Shown one piece after another: positions 1 through 8,391 of a stretch of DNA of 64,000 nt. The stretch is from the NCBI RefSeq assembly GCF_001484765.1, contig NZ_LLXO01000016.1, positions 86,744-150,743 of the forward strand, in the 5' to 3' direction. Made by a program: the position numbers and the translations under genes. How positions within the stretch are numbered: position 1 is the first letter of the stretch; each line of letters begins with the position of its first letter. This stretch comes from Entomohabitans teleogrylli (GTDB taxonomy: Bacteria > Pseudomonadota > Gammaproteobacteria > Enterobacterales > Enterobacteriaceae). Below the pieces are notes generated by a model. That model made no database searches. It was not told the origin of the DNA and saw only the letters and a program-made list of their open reading frames with translations.

Positions 1-155
1 GTACGGCTATCGCGCCCAACGGTACGGTGGATTTTACTTATGTGGACGGCGGTACGCCGCCGGTACTGTACGCGATACCGGTGGCGCAGAACGCCGCCAC
101 GCTGCCGAACGTGGATTTCAACGGCTCGGCGACCATGGTTTTCAGCTATCTGTGA
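1..155 (+). CDS. Fimbrial minor subunit, C-terminal end only
   Basis: The window opens inside this gene; the readable frame starts at position 3 and ends with TGA at 153-155. About 50 residues remain, ending in an alternating hydrophobic strand with a penultimate tyrosine (ATMVFSYL), which is the usual last beta strand of chaperone/usher pilins, the strand bound by the periplasmic chaperone. The next gene starts 10 bases downstream and is also a fimbrial subunit, so this is probably the preceding minor subunit of the same operon. The start, signal peptide and first cysteine lie outside the window, so the exact subunit class cannot be given. Confidence 0.7.
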   Translation, partial: TAIAPNGTVDFTYVDGGTPPVLYAIPVAQNAATLPNVDFNGSATMVFSYL

Positions 156-165
156 GGATGACCGA

Positions 166-681
166 ATGAATCAGTTAACGGCAGGTTTGCTGCTGCTGGG
201 GGCTGGCCTGGTCGGGATAACTCCGGCGATGGCGGCCAGTGACGCAGAGATCACTTTCAAGGGCACGCTGGTGACGCCGCCGGGGTGCTCGATTAACAAC
301 GATCAGACTATCCATGTGCCTTTCGGGGATCGTCTTTCGATTAAAAAGGTCGTCGATGGTATTTACCGCGAAGAGGTGAATTACAGCCTGGATTGCGAAA
401 ATACCGTGGGTCGCGACTGGAAACTGATGCTCAGCGTACGCGGTACCCAGGCGACTTTCGATACCACGGATCGGGCGACGGTGGCGACCTCGTCAGGCAA
501 TATCGGCAACCTCGGGGTGAAGATCCTGCGCGACGGTCAGCCATTCACCTTTGACACACCGGTAGAAATCAGCCTGGCGTCGAAGCCGAAAATCGAGGGG
601 CTGCTGGTACAGCGTCCCGGTATTGAACTGGCGGAAGGGCCGTTTGAAGCCACGGTAACCCTGAGAGCGGAATACCTGTAA
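166..681 (+). CDS. Fimbrial minor subunit (Mrp/Stf-like type 1 pilin family)
   Basis: A 171-residue exported pilin. The start at 166 gives a signal peptide (MNQLTAG, then a Leu/Gly-rich core and cleavage near AMA-A); an in-frame ATG at 40 lies inside the upstream gene and would hide the signal. The mature part has the two pilin cysteines (CSINN near residue 45 and DCENT near residue 78) and ends in the hydrophobic, tyrosine-containing strand ATVTLRAEYL used in donor-strand exchange. It lies between another pilin and the tip adhesin, as minor adaptor subunits do in mrp- or stf-type operons. Family assignment is firm; the exact orthologue is not. Confidence 0.82.
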   Translation: MNQLTAGLLLLGAGLVGITPAMAASDAEITFKGTLVTPPGCSINNDQTIHVPFGDRLSIKKVVDGIYREEVNYSLDCENTVGRDWKLMLSVRGTQATFDTTDRATVATSSGNIGNLGVKILRDGQPFTFDTPVEISLASKPKIEGLLVQRPGIELAEGPFEATVTLRAEYL

Positions 682-725
682 TGGTCATCGGGCTGCGGAA
701 CATTATGTATAGCAGTAGGGTACTT

Positions 726-1688
726 ATGGAAAAGAGAAAATTATACCGATTAATTCTGGCGGGTAGCGCCATTCTCGGCGGTTCGCTGTTTTTTTCCGCG
801 CCGGCGTCGGCGGGGAGTTGTACTTCCAACTCAGGTGGCGGATGCCCGGTGGTGACCTCTGTGACTCATCAGTCAGGTAATAATTATACCGTTAACTGGA
901 TATATGAAGGGGCTGCGCAATACTGGGTGTCTGCATCCGGAATGGGAGCGTCGGCATGGGGTCTGTATTTAATCACTAATTACGTGTCCAGCGGGCATTA
1001 CGTCCAGGGCGGGAATTATCAGGGGCTGAAGACGGTTACGCGTAGTGACCCGGTTGTGCATGCTAATGGAACCACCGGAACGGATAATTGTACCAATGAT
1101 TCCTCGGCGGGAGGTGTTTACTGCGATCATAGTAACTATGCATCACGCTTTCTGTTGAAACATGGTAGTGGCGGTACGACTACAGTGACGATACCAGATA
1201 ATGTTACCAACTCCTGTATCGTCTTTGGCATCCCGCGTAGTGGCATGAATGAATTCTTCACGGTGTTTTCTGGCTATGTGTCGACCCCGGTTTGTGGACC
1301 CGGCGGGGTTAGTGTTCCGGAGCCTGAACCCGATCCGGAATGGTGCGGGATGAGTACCAGCGAGCTGATCTACGATTTCCTTGATATGGCGCCGGCAGGG
1401 GTGGCCGGGCAATCGCTAACCCGTACAGCAACCATGACTTGTAGCAAAGCCAATGTGCCCTACAACCTGTATCTGTCCAATATCTCCACCTCCGGACGTG
1501 ATACCATTAATTTGGGCAGAGGGGTTAGTGCTAAAGTTACGGTCAATGAGCAGTCCCTGCAGACGATGCGAACATCTGGAGCAGACACGAATTTGCTGAG
1601 AGTCACCGTCACCCTGAGTGGTACGCCAACCAGCACCGGACCGATTGGCGGGCAGAATATTGGGATTCTGGCGGTGGAATACTATTAG
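726..1688 (+). CDS. Two-domain fimbrial tip adhesin (MrpH-like)
   Basis: A 320-residue protein, last gene of the fimbrial operon. The start at 726 gives a signal peptide ending SAPASA-GS; an in-frame ATG at 681 overlaps the previous stop but puts 15 polar residues in front of the signal. The N-terminal part (about residues 30-195) has several cysteines and scattered histidines and would be the receptor-binding lectin-like domain. A Pro/Glu linker (PEPEPDPE) leads to a pilin domain with a cysteine pair and a final strand ending AVEYY. Such lectin-plus-pilin proteins cap chaperone/usher fimbriae. Proteus MrpH uses a histidine-bound zinc in its lectin domain; whether the histidines here match cannot be judged by eye. 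Confidence 0.75.
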   Translation: MEKRKLYRLILAGSAILGGSLFFSAPASAGSCTSNSGGGCPVVTSVTHQSGNNYTVNWIYEGAAQYWVSASGMGASAWGLYLITNYVSSGHYVQGGNYQGLKTVTRSDPVVHANGTTGTDNCTNDSSAGGVYCDHSNYASRFLLKHGSGGTTTVTIPDNVTNSCIVFGIPRSGMNEFFTVFSGYVSTPVCGPGGVSVPEPEPDPEWCGMSTSELIYDFLDMAPAGVAGQSLTRTATMTCSKANVPYNLYLSNISTSGRDTINLGRGVSAKVTVNEQSLQTMRTSGADTNLLRVTVTLSGTPTSTGPIGGQNIGILAVEYY

Positions 1689-1713
1689 CGCCTTGATTTG
1701 TCTTTTCGGTTTC

Positions 1714-1739
1714 AGGCCGCTTATCAGCGGCCTTTTCTG
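1714..1739 (+). terminator. Rho-independent terminator after the fimbrial operon
   Basis: An 8-bp stem (AGGCCGCT / AGCGGCCT) with a TATC loop is followed by TTTTC. It lies 26 bases after the adhesin stop and closes the fimbrial transcript. Confidence 0.75.
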
Positions 1740-2297
1740 TGTTGCTTCTGCTCATTTCAGTGGAGACGATGCTGACCATTATGGACGGCATTATCTGCTG
1801 AGCCGCCAGTCCCGTTGGTGCTGATGATCCTGACCCCGAATATGATCCCCTCATCGCCCGGGATAACCGATACCCACTGGCAGATGGAAAAGTGTTTATG
1901 ATTTCGGGATGCTGTTTCAGCGGAAGCTAACGGAGTGCTTTAGTTTTTTGTGTCCCCAATTTGATTGTTAAAATGTAAAATCATTTTAAATCAATGCCTT
2001 TATATGGTTTTTTATCTTTTATACTAAGAAAGTCAGGTAATGGACTGCTGAGATCTGCTGCAATTTATATATTGGTTATCACGACCGTATTGTTGCGGGG
2101 GATATTTTCATGTTCTGTTGTTATAGTTTATTGAAATGTATTTCTGGTTTTTATGAGTGCAGCGTAAACATGATTAAAAAAGTTAATTTTTTATCCGCTG
2201 TGGTTGTATTGCCGGGAATAATGGCGAGAATAGTACCTCCTTATTCTTAAACCACAGAATCGGGAAATACGCTAAAAATACATTACAAGGATTTGTT
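1740..2297. other. AT-rich intergenic region without a recognised gene
   Basis: About 560 bases between the fimbrial terminator and the small lipoprotein gene. The second half is clearly AT-richer than the flanking core genes, with long A/T runs around 1960-2060. Short open frames exist on both strands but none has a good ribosome binding site or recognisable protein. The base composition suggests acquired or decaying DNA. Confidence 0.5.
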
Positions 2298-2603
2298 ATG
2301 AAAAAAATCACTTTGCCGCTTACTCTGGGCCTTGCCGTATTACTGACCGGGTGCGCCACCGGTGCGCCGGATATGATGAGACTGCAACAGGGCACCACAA
2401 ATGAACTGGGACTTTCCTCTACGGATGAAGTCACCCTTAGTAATGTGGTGAAAGGCCCGGCCAGCGCTTTGGGCGGCAGCACGGTAACCTGGGATGCAAC
2501 GACCACTAAAGGCCGCAAATTCAGCTGTAAAACGTTGATGATGCCGTCACTCAATCCGCTGGAAAAAGCCCCTTACGGGAATTTTGAGTGCGCGCCAAAA
2601 TAA
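2298..2603 (+). CDS. Small lipoprotein of unknown function
   Basis: A 101-residue protein with a lipoprotein signal: MKK, a hydrophobic core and the lipobox LTGC at residues 17-20, so the mature protein would begin at Cys20 and carry a lipid anchor. The +2 residue is Ala, which favours sorting to the outer membrane. The start is supported by AAGGA 7 bases upstream. The mature part (about 80 residues) is Thr/Ser-rich and has two more cysteines (FSCKT and FECAP near the C-terminus) that could form a disulfide. I do not recognise the family. It stands alone in AT-rich DNA between the fimbrial operon and yfgJ, which suggests an accessory gene. Confidence 0.7.
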   Translation: MKKITLPLTLGLAVLLTGCATGAPDMMRLQQGTTNELGLSSTDEVTLSNVVKGPASALGGSTVTWDATTTKGRKFSCKTLMMPSLNPLEKAPYGNFECAPK

Positions 2604-2621
2604 ATTCTGTGCCAGCATCTG

Positions 2622-2655
2622 ATGACGGCGTCCTGGCCAGACTGGACGCCGTCAT
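2622..2655. terminator. Perfect 12-bp inverted repeat after the lipoprotein gene
   Basis: Arms ATGACGGCGTCC and GGACGCCGTCAT enclose a 10-base loop, 18 bases after the lipoprotein stop. There is no long T run after it, so it is either a weak terminator or an RNA 3'-end stabiliser. Confidence 0.45.
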
Positions 2656-3167
2656 TCAGATAATTATGTGCTTTAACAATCTCCAGTGACTTTTTACTGG
2701 TTCCCCGTACTGTCTGGCGACACAACGGCAAGCCAGTTTTCTCAGACATCACAATATATGAAGTCGCGCGGTTTTTTCGGTGTCGCATTTATTCTCTGAG
2801 GATAGTTCGAAATATCTGAAATTAAGAGCTGCGCTGATTGATAGCTGTTAGCTGAAAAGCTAAATAACAGGGATGTTGTCAATATATTGATTTTTAATAA
2901 TACTGCACAGTAATACTTCTCTGTTAACGCCTGCTGTGGTAATGCCTGATATATTGTCAATACTCTGTGGATATCAGTATGGAAACGGGTATACAGATTC
3001 ACCCGGACAACGACGATGCCATCCGTGCAATACGGTGAGGCAGCGTTCAGCGACGCAGAAGGCTGGGGGTGACAGGTTACGTTACAGTAAAACGAGGCTA
3101 ATATAGTGTCGTCCATCAGAGGATGTACTGCGACGGGGCGTAACCCCCATTTTGCTGAGGAGATGAC
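2656..3167. other. Intergenic region, no gene seen
   Basis: About 510 bases before yfgJ. A 124-codon frame on the minus strand (2742-3116) has no ribosome binding site and no recognisable features and is probably chance. The yfgJ ribosome binding site (GAGGAGATGACGTG) marks the right edge. I see no repeat or RNA gene here. Confidence 0.4.
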
Positions 3168-3389
3168 GTGGAATTTAACTGCCCGGGCTGCCAGAAACCG
3201 TTAGCGGTGGAAGGACAGCATGCCCATTGTGAGAGTTGCCAGCGGGATTTTAGCCTTGAGGCCCGCTGCCCGGAATGCCACAAACCGTTGCAGGTACTGA
3301 AAGCCTGTGGCGCGGTGGACTATTTTTGCCAGAACGGCCATGGGTTGATTTCACGCAAGCGCGTGGAGTGGACGCCCGTCGGTCATTAA
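3168..3389 (+). CDS. yfgJ: Zinc-ribbon protein YfgJ
   Basis: A 73-residue protein with four zinc-ribbon knuckles: CPGC and CESC in the first half, CPEC and a later CQNGH in the second. The segment around LQVLKACGAVDYFC is nearly identical to E. coli YfgJ as I recall it. The start is a GTG with GAGGAGATGAC just upstream. In E. coli yfgJ also lies beside xseA. The molecular function of this family is not established; zinc binding is inferred from the cysteine pairs. The gene converges on xseA, and a shared hairpin lies between the two stops. Confidence 0.85.
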   Translation: MEFNCPGCQKPLAVEGQHAHCESCQRDFSLEARCPECHKPLQVLKACGAVDYFCQNGHGLISRKRVEWTPVGH

Positions 3390-3394
3390 TCCTC

Positions 3395-3419
3395 AAAGCG
3401 CGATGGCTACGCGCTTTTC
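3395..3419. terminator. Bidirectional terminator between yfgJ and xseA
   Basis: The inverted repeat AAAGCGCG...CGCGCTTT with a T-rich edge lies between the convergent stops and overlaps the last codons of xseA. It can serve both transcripts. Confidence 0.6.
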
Positions 3420-4786
3420 GTGCGGCGCGGCTTACGTTTGCCGGCGCTGCTCACCCCTTTTACTTCGCTTTCTACCCAGCCATCTTCCAGCCGGGTGGTC
3501 AGCATATCGCCGGTTTTCACCTGTGCGGTCTGTTTCAGCACTTTCCCGTCGCCAGCGGTGGTGACGCTATAGCCGCGCGCCAGCGTCGCCAGCGGACTGA
3601 CTGCCTCGAGATGGGTGAGGGTATTACCAAAGCGCTCCCGGGAATGACTCAGACGGGCGCTTATCAGCTGCGACAGACGATACTCCAGTTGTTGTACTTT
3701 CGACTGCGCGCGGTGGATGCGTGGTTGCGGCTGTTGTTGATTCAGACGCTGGCTCAGGCGCTGCTCGCGCTCGCGGGCGCGGCGCAACTGTAACTCCAGA
3801 CCGGAAATCATACGCTGACGCAGGGAGACCAGCAGAGTCTGCTGGCGCGCCAGGCGCAATTGAGGGTGCTGCTGTTGCAAACGATGTTGCAGACCGGTGA
3901 ACTGGCGGGTCTTGTGGGAAAGATAGTAGTCCATCGCCATCTCCAGCCGCTGCTGCTGGCTGTGAAGCTGGCGCACCAGTTCCTGCTGGTTGCGGCTAAC
4001 CAGTTCTGCCGCCGCAGAAGGCGTCGGGGCGCGCATGTCGGCGACAAAATCAGCGATGGTGACGTCGGTTTCATGGCCCACGGCGCTGACAACCGGAATG
4101 CGGCTGGCAAAAATGGCTCTGGCGACCCGCTCGTCGTTAAAACTCCACAAGTCCTCCAGCGAACCGCCGCCGCGCCCGACAATTAGCACATCACATTCGT
4201 TGCGCTGATTGGCCAGCTCGATGGCCCGGACAATCTGCTGCGGGGCATCGGCGCCCTGAACCGCCGTTGGGTAGATCACCACCGGCAGGGAAGGATCGCG
4301 GCGCTGCAGAATATGCAGAATGTCGTGCAGCGCCGCCCCGGTACGCGATGTGACGACGCCCACCTGGCGGGCCGGCGAGGGCAGGGACTGCTTTTTACCC
4401 GGGTCGAATAACCCTTCCGCGAAGAGTCGCTGTTTCAGTTGTTCGTACTGTTGCTGCAATAAGCCTTCGCCGGCGGGTTGCATACTTTCGGCAATGATCT
4501 GGTAATCGCCGCGCGGTTCGTAGAGGGTGATGGTCGCCCGCACCAGCACCTGCTGCCCGTGCTGAGGACGGAACGTCACTCGCCGGTTGCTGTTGCGGAA
4601 CATCGCGCAGCGCACCTGAGCGGTATCGTCTTTCAGGGTAAAATACCAGTGGCCGGAAGCCGGCTGGGTGAAGTTGGATATCTCACCGCTGATCCACACC
4701 TGGCCCATCTCCTGCTCAAGCAGCAGACGCACCGTCTGGTTAAGGCGGCTAACGGTAAAAATGGACGGGCATTGAACTGGTAACAT
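3407..4786 (-). CDS. xseA: Exodeoxyribonuclease VII large subunit
   Basis: The 459-residue large subunit (E. coli 456) of exonuclease VII, which with XseB degrades single-stranded DNA from both ends. An N-terminal OB-fold (about residues 10-110, with [16 protein letters not shown]) binds DNA. The catalytic region follows, with [13 protein letters not shown] and [25 protein letters not shown], the conserved family signatures. The C-terminal half is a long Gln/Arg-rich coiled coil that binds the small subunit, ending in a basic tail. It is divergent from guaB across a 169-base promoter region, as in E. coli. Confidence 0.97.
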   Translation of the reverse strand: MLPVQCPSIFTVSRLNQTVRLLLEQEMGQVWISGEISNFTQPASGHWYFTLKDDTAQVRCAMFRNSNRRVTFRPQHGQQVLVRATITLYEPRGDYQIIAESMQPAGEGLLQQQYEQLKQRLFAEGLFDPGKKQSLPSPARQVGVVTSRTGAALHDILHILQRRDPSLPVVIYPTAVQGADAPQQIVRAIELANQRNECDVLIVGRGGGSLEDLWSFNDERVARAIFASRIPVVSAVGHETDVTIADFVADMRAPTPSAAAELVSRNQQELVRQLHSQQQRLEMAMDYYLSHKTRQFTGLQHRLQQQHPQLRLARQQTLLVSLRQRMISGLELQLRRAREREQRLSQRLNQQQPQPRIHRAQSKVQQLEYRLSQLISARLSHSRERFGNTLTHLEAVSPLATLARGYSVTTAGDGKVLKQTAQVKTGDMLTTRLEDGWVESEVKGVSSAGKRKPRRTKSA

Positions 4787-4869
4787 GTGAGCTGGATCAA
4801 ATTCTAAATCAGCAGGTTATTCAATCGATAGTAGCGCGCTGAGCCGGGAAGGCAACCATTTTTTGCAAA

Positions 4870-4912
4870 AAACTGTGGCAGCAATCGGTTACGCTCTGTA
4901 TAATGCCGCGGC
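4870..4912 (+). promoter_or_regulatory. guaBA promoter
   Basis: A perfect -10 TATAAT lies at 4899-4904, followed by the GC-rich discriminator GCCGCGGC. Such discriminators are typical of growth-rate- and ppGpp-controlled promoters, which fits the known control of guaBA. The -35 element is weak (TGGCAG region). Transcription would begin near 4911, about 45 bases before the guaB start. Confidence 0.7.
4879..4894. promoter_or_regulatory. Candidate PurR operator at the guaB promoter
   Basis: CAGCAATCGGTTACGC matches 9 of the 11 fixed positions of the PurR consensus ANGCAANCGNTTNCNT. It lies immediately upstream of the guaB -10 hexamer, covering the spacer. Purine repression of guaBA by PurR is known in E. 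coli; the exact site here is inferred. Confidence 0.65.
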
Positions 4913-4955
4913 AATATTTTATCTGTTCTCTTTCACCCCAGGTTGAGATATTGCC

Positions 4956-6422
4956 ATGCTACGTATCGCTAAAGAAGCCCTGACGTTTGACGACGTTCTC
5001 CTTGTTCCCGCTCACTCCACTGTTCTGCCGAACACTGCCGATCTCAGCACCCAGCTGACCAAAACCATTCGCCTGAATATTCCGGTTCTCTCCGCGGCGA
5101 TGGATACCGTTACTGAAGCGCGGCTGGCGATTGCGCTGGCTCAGGAGGGCGGCATCGGTTTTATCCATAAAAACATGTCTATTGAGCGCCAGGCGGAAGA
5201 AGTCCGTCGGGTGAAAAAGCATGAGTCTGGCGTGGTGACCGATCCGCAGACGGTATCTCCCACCACTACTCTGCGTGAAGTGAGAGAGCTGACCGAGCGC
5301 AATGGCTTTGCCGGCTACCCGGTCATTGCCAATGATAATGAACTGGTTGGGATTATCACCGGCCGCGACGTGCGCTTTGTTACCGATCTCGACCAGCCGG
5401 TCAGCGTTTATATGACCCCGAAAGAGCGCCTGGTCACCGTACGTGAAGGCGAAGCGCGTGATGTGGTGCTGGCGAAAATGCATGAGAAGCGCGTTGAAAA
5501 AGCGCTGGTCGTGGATGACCAGTTCCATCTGCTGGGGATGATCACGGTGAAAGATTTCCAGAAAGCAGAGCGTAAACCGAATTCCTGTAAAGACGAACAG
5601 GGGCGTCTGCGGGTTGGGGCCGCGGTTGGCGCCGGCGCCGGCAACGAAGAGCGTATCGATGCGTTGGTCGCCGCCGGCGTGGACGTGCTGTTGATCGACT
5701 CGTCCCACGGTCATTCTGAAGGCGTGCTGCAGCGTATTCGCGAAACCCGCGCCAAATATCCGGATCTGCAAATTATCGGCGGTAACGTGGCGACGGGCGC
5801 CGGCGCTCGTGCGCTGGCCGAGGCTGGCGTCAGCGCGGTGAAAGTGGGTATTGGCCCGGGCTCTATCTGTACTACCCGTATTGTTACCGGGGTTGGTGTT
5901 CCGCAAATTACCGCCGTTTCCGATGCGGTGGAAGCGCTGGAAGGTACCGGTATTCCGGTTATCGCCGACGGTGGTATCCGCTTCTCCGGCGATATCGCCA
6001 AGGCGATTGCCGCCGGGGCAAGCGTGGTTATGGTGGGGTCAATGCTGGCCGGTACCGAAGAATCTCCGGGTGAAATTGAGCTCTACCAGGGACGTTCTTA
6101 CAAATCCTATCGCGGCATGGGCTCGCTGGGCGCGATGTCCAAAGGCTCTTCCGACCGTTATTTCCAGAGCGACAATGCGGCGGACAAACTGGTGCCGGAA
6201 GGGATCGAGGGCCGGGTGGCGTATAAAGGCCGTCTGAAAGAGATTATCCATCAGCAAATGGGCGGTCTGCGCTCCTGTATGGGTCTGACCGGCTGTGGTA
6301 CTATCGACGAGCTGCGTACGAAGGCTGAATTTGTGCGCATCAGCGGTGCGGGTATCCAGGAAAGCCACGTCCACGACGTGACGATCACCAAAGAGTCGCC
6401 CAACTACCGCCTGGGCTCCTGA
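4956..6422 (+). CDS. guaB: Inosine-5'-monophosphate dehydrogenase
   Basis: A 488-residue enzyme (same length as E. coli GuaB) that oxidises IMP to XMP with NAD, the first committed step of guanine nucleotide synthesis. The TIM barrel is interrupted at about residues 93-205 by two CBS domains. The catalytic loop is GPGSICTTR, with Cys305 as nucleophile; the NAD/IMP aspartate lies in [12 protein letters not shown] and the mobile flap follows [14 protein letters not shown]. It is first in the guaBA operon; guaA begins 68 bases downstream after an intercistronic hairpin. Confidence 0.99.
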   Translation: MLRIAKEALTFDDVLLVPAHSTVLPNTADLSTQLTKTIRLNIPVLSAAMDTVTEARLAIALAQEGGIGFIHKNMSIERQAEEVRRVKKHESGVVTDPQTVSPTTTLREVRELTERNGFAGYPVIANDNELVGIITGRDVRFVTDLDQPVSVYMTPKERLVTVREGEARDVVLAKMHEKRVEKALVVDDQFHLLGMITVKDFQKAERKPNSCKDEQGRLRVGAAVGAGAGNEERIDALVAAGVDVLLIDSSHGHSEGVLQRIRETRAKYPDLQIIGGNVATGAGARALAEAGVSAVKVGIGPGSICTTRIVTGVGVPQITAVSDAVEALEGTGIPVIADGGIRFSGDIAKAIAAGASVVMVGSMLAGTEESPGEIELYQGRSYKSYRGMGSLGAMSKGSSDRYFQSDNAADKLVPEGIEGRVAYKGRLKEIIHQQMGGLRSCMGLTGCGTIDELRTKAEFVRISGAGIQESHVHDVTITKESPNYRLGS

Positions 6423-6428
6423 TTTTCT

Positions 6429-6456
6429 TCGCCCGACCTTGTGTCGGGCGATTTAT
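6429..6456 (+). terminator. Hairpin between guaB and guaA
   Basis: A perfect 9-bp stem (TCGCCCGAC / GTCGGGCGA) with a CTTGT loop is followed by TTTATTT. Because guaA is co-transcribed in relatives, this is probably a partial terminator or an RNA stability element that sets the guaB/guaA ratio. Confidence 0.6.
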
Positions 6457-6490
6457 TTCATCTGTTTCATTTGCCTCGGAATTAGCGTCA

Positions 6491-8068
6491 ATGACGGAAA
6501 ACATTCATAAACATCGCATCCTGATTCTTGATTTTGGTTCTCAGTACACACAGTTGGTTGCCCGCCGCGTTCGCGAACTGGGTGTCTATTGCGAACTATG
6601 GGCATGGGATGTCACCGAAGCTCAAATCCGTGAGTTTAACCCCAGCGGGATCATCCTGTCTGGCGGTCCGGAAAGTACCACCGAACAAAATAGCCCGCGC
6701 GCGCCGCAGTATGTATTTGAAGCCGGCGTACCGGTGCTGGGCGTGTGCTACGGCATGCAGACGATGGCGATGCAGCTTGGCGGCCATGTTGAAGGTTCCA
6801 GCGAACGCGAGTTCGGCTATGCGCAGGTTGAAGTGACCAGCGACAGCGCGCTGGTGCGCGGCATTGAAGACGCGCTGAGCAAAGCCGGCAAACCGTTGCT
6901 TGATGTCTGGATGAGCCATGGCGATAAAGTTACCGCCATTCCGTCCGATTTCGTGACCGTTGCCAGCACTGAAACCTGCCCGTTCGCCATTATGGCGAAC
7001 GAAGAGAAACGTTTTTACGGCGTGCAGTTTCATCCGGAAGTGACCCACACCCGCCAGGGTTTGCGCCTGCTGGAGCGTTTTGTGCGCGATATCTGCCAGT
7101 GCGAAGCGCTGTGGACGCCGGCTAAAATCATTGATGATGCGGTAGAGCGTATTCGCCAGCAGGTGGGTAGCGACAAAGTGATCCTCGGTCTGTCCGGCGG
7201 AGTGGACTCTTCGGTGACCGCGATGTTGCTGCACCGCGCCATCGGCGATCGCCTGACCTGCGTGTTTGTCGACAACGGTCTGCTGCGCCTTAATGAAGCT
7301 GAGCAGGTAATGGAAATGTTCGGCGATCACTTTGGCCTGAACATTGTCCACGTACCGGCGGAAGGGCGTTTTCTGGATGCGCTGGCCGGGATTGCCGATC
7401 CGGAAGCCAAGCGTAAAACCATTGGTCGGGTATTTGTGGAAGTGTTCGATGAAGAAGCCCTGAAGCTGGAAGAGGTGAAGTGGCTGGCGCAGGGGACTAT
7501 CTACCCGGACGTGATCGAGTCAGCAGCTTCAGCGACCGGTAAGGCGCACGTCATCAAGTCCCACCATAACGTCGGCGGTTTGCCGAAAGAGATGAAGATG
7601 GGGCTGGTGGAGCCGCTGAAAGAGTTGTTCAAAGATGAAGTGCGTAAGATCGGTCTGGAGCTGGGCCTGCCGTACGACATGCTGTACCGCCACCCGTTCC
7701 CGGGGCCGGGTCTCGGCGTGCGCGTGCTGGGAGAAGTGAAGAAAGAGTACTGCGATCTGCTGCGTCGTGCCGACGCTATCTTTATCGAAGAACTGCGTAA
7801 AGCGGATCTGTACGACAAAGTCAGCCAGGCGTTCACCGTATTCCTGCCGGTGCGCTCCGTTGGTGTGATGGGCGATGGCCGTAAGTACGACTGGGTGGTA
7901 TCTCTGCGCGCAGTAGAAACCATCGACTTTATGACCGCCCACTGGGCGCACCTGCCGTATGACTTCCTGGGGCGCGTTTCCAACCGCATTATCAATGAGG
8001 TGAACGGCATTTCCCGTGTGGTGTATGACATCAGCGGTAAACCGCCGGCGACCATTGAGTGGGAGTGA
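6491..8068 (+). CDS. guaA: GMP synthase (glutamine-hydrolysing)
   Basis: A 525-residue enzyme converting XMP to GMP with ATP and glutamine. The N-terminal class I amidotransferase domain has the nucleophile elbow GVCYGMQ (Cys86) and the His/Glu pair in [11 protein letters not shown]. The ATP pyrophosphatase domain begins with the PP-loop LSGGVDSSV near residue 235, and the C-terminal dimerisation domain ends PPATIEWE as in E. coli. Second gene of guaBA. The accessory block that follows begins within 330 bases of its stop. Confidence 0.99.
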   Translation: MTENIHKHRILILDFGSQYTQLVARRVRELGVYCELWAWDVTEAQIREFNPSGIILSGGPESTTEQNSPRAPQYVFEAGVPVLGVCYGMQTMAMQLGGHVEGSSEREFGYAQVEVTSDSALVRGIEDALSKAGKPLLDVWMSHGDKVTAIPSDFVTVASTETCPFAIMANEEKRFYGVQFHPEVTHTRQGLRLLERFVRDICQCEALWTPAKIIDDAVERIRQQVGSDKVILGLSGGVDSSVTAMLLHRAIGDRLTCVFVDNGLLRLNEAEQVMEMFGDHFGLNIVHVPAEGRFLDALAGIADPEAKRKTIGRVFVEVFDEEALKLEEVKWLAQGTIYPDVIESAASATGKAHVIKSHHNVGGLPKEMKMGLVEPLKELFKDEVRKIGLELGLPYDMLYRHPFPGPGLGVRVLGEVKKEYCDLLRRADAIFIEELRKADLYDKVSQAFTVFLPVRSVGVMGDGRKYDWVVSLRAVETIDFMTAHWAHLPYDFLGRVSNRIINEVNGISRVVYDISGKPPATIEWE

Positions 8069-8140
8069 TCTAAGATAGCCTCACGCTGTCTCAGGCGATA
8101 TCACCAACCCGTTTAAACGCAGTGCCTGCAAGGGTTTAGG

Positions 8141-8159
8141 GGTGACATGCGGTGTCACC
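8141..8159. repeat. 7-bp hairpin downstream of guaA
   Basis: GGTGACA and TGTCACC are perfect inverted arms around TGCGG, about 70 bases after guaA. There is no T run behind it. It could be a protein-binding site or an RNA structure at the guaA 3' end. Confidence 0.4.
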
Positions 8160-8202
8160 TCGTCTCACCAAATCTCGCGCATTTTAACGGTACGGATGAT
8201 GG

Positions 8203-8352
8203 TATAGTCAGAGGCGGTGTGAAAAGCCACCCATTGTACCGTCAGACCCTCTGACGGTATCAAGCGGCAAAACCATACTACGGATCTGGCAACAGCCTGC
8301 ACGTAAAAGCAGTAAAACACCGCTATTAGCCCGCGTCACTGCGGGCTTTTTA
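8203..8352 (+). ncRNA. Candidate structured small RNA with terminator
   Basis: A possible -10 TATAGT lies at 8203-8208. Downstream, GCGGTGT at 8214-8220 is complementary to ACACCGC at 8317-8323 and would close a roughly 110-base domain. That domain contains a perfect 10-bp hairpin, TACCGTCAGA-CCC-TCTGACGGTA, at 8237-8259. A strong terminator follows at 8328-8352. No open frame with a ribosome site fits. The -35 is poor and I cannot match the sequence to a named RNA, so this is an inference from structure alone. Confidence 0.45.
8328..8352 (+). terminator. Rho-independent terminator after guaA / candidate RNA
   Basis: A 7-bp GC-rich stem (AGCCCGC / GCGGGCT), a 6-base loop and TTTTT. It could end the guaBA message, the candidate small RNA, or both. 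Confidence 0.85.
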
Positions 8353-8391
8353 TCATTCCTCTGACGTGTATATTTATACCTACTCACTCAT

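Noticed and set aside
40..165. N-terminal extension of the second fimbrial subunit from an ATG at 40
   Set aside because: It overlaps the clearly pilin-like end of the previous gene in another frame and would bury the signal peptide.
2742..3116. 124-codon frame on the minus strand in AT-rich DNA
   Set aside because: No ribosome binding site, no signal peptide or domain, and an overlapping stretch of low-complexity AT-rich DNA.
4959..5906. 315-codon open frame on the minus strand
   Set aside because: Antisense to guaB. No recognisable domain.
8069..8391. Genomic-island attachment site at the guaA 3' end
   Set aside because: guaA is a known integration target in some bacteria and accessory genes follow, but there is no integrase gene and no repeat of the guaA end on the far side of the block.
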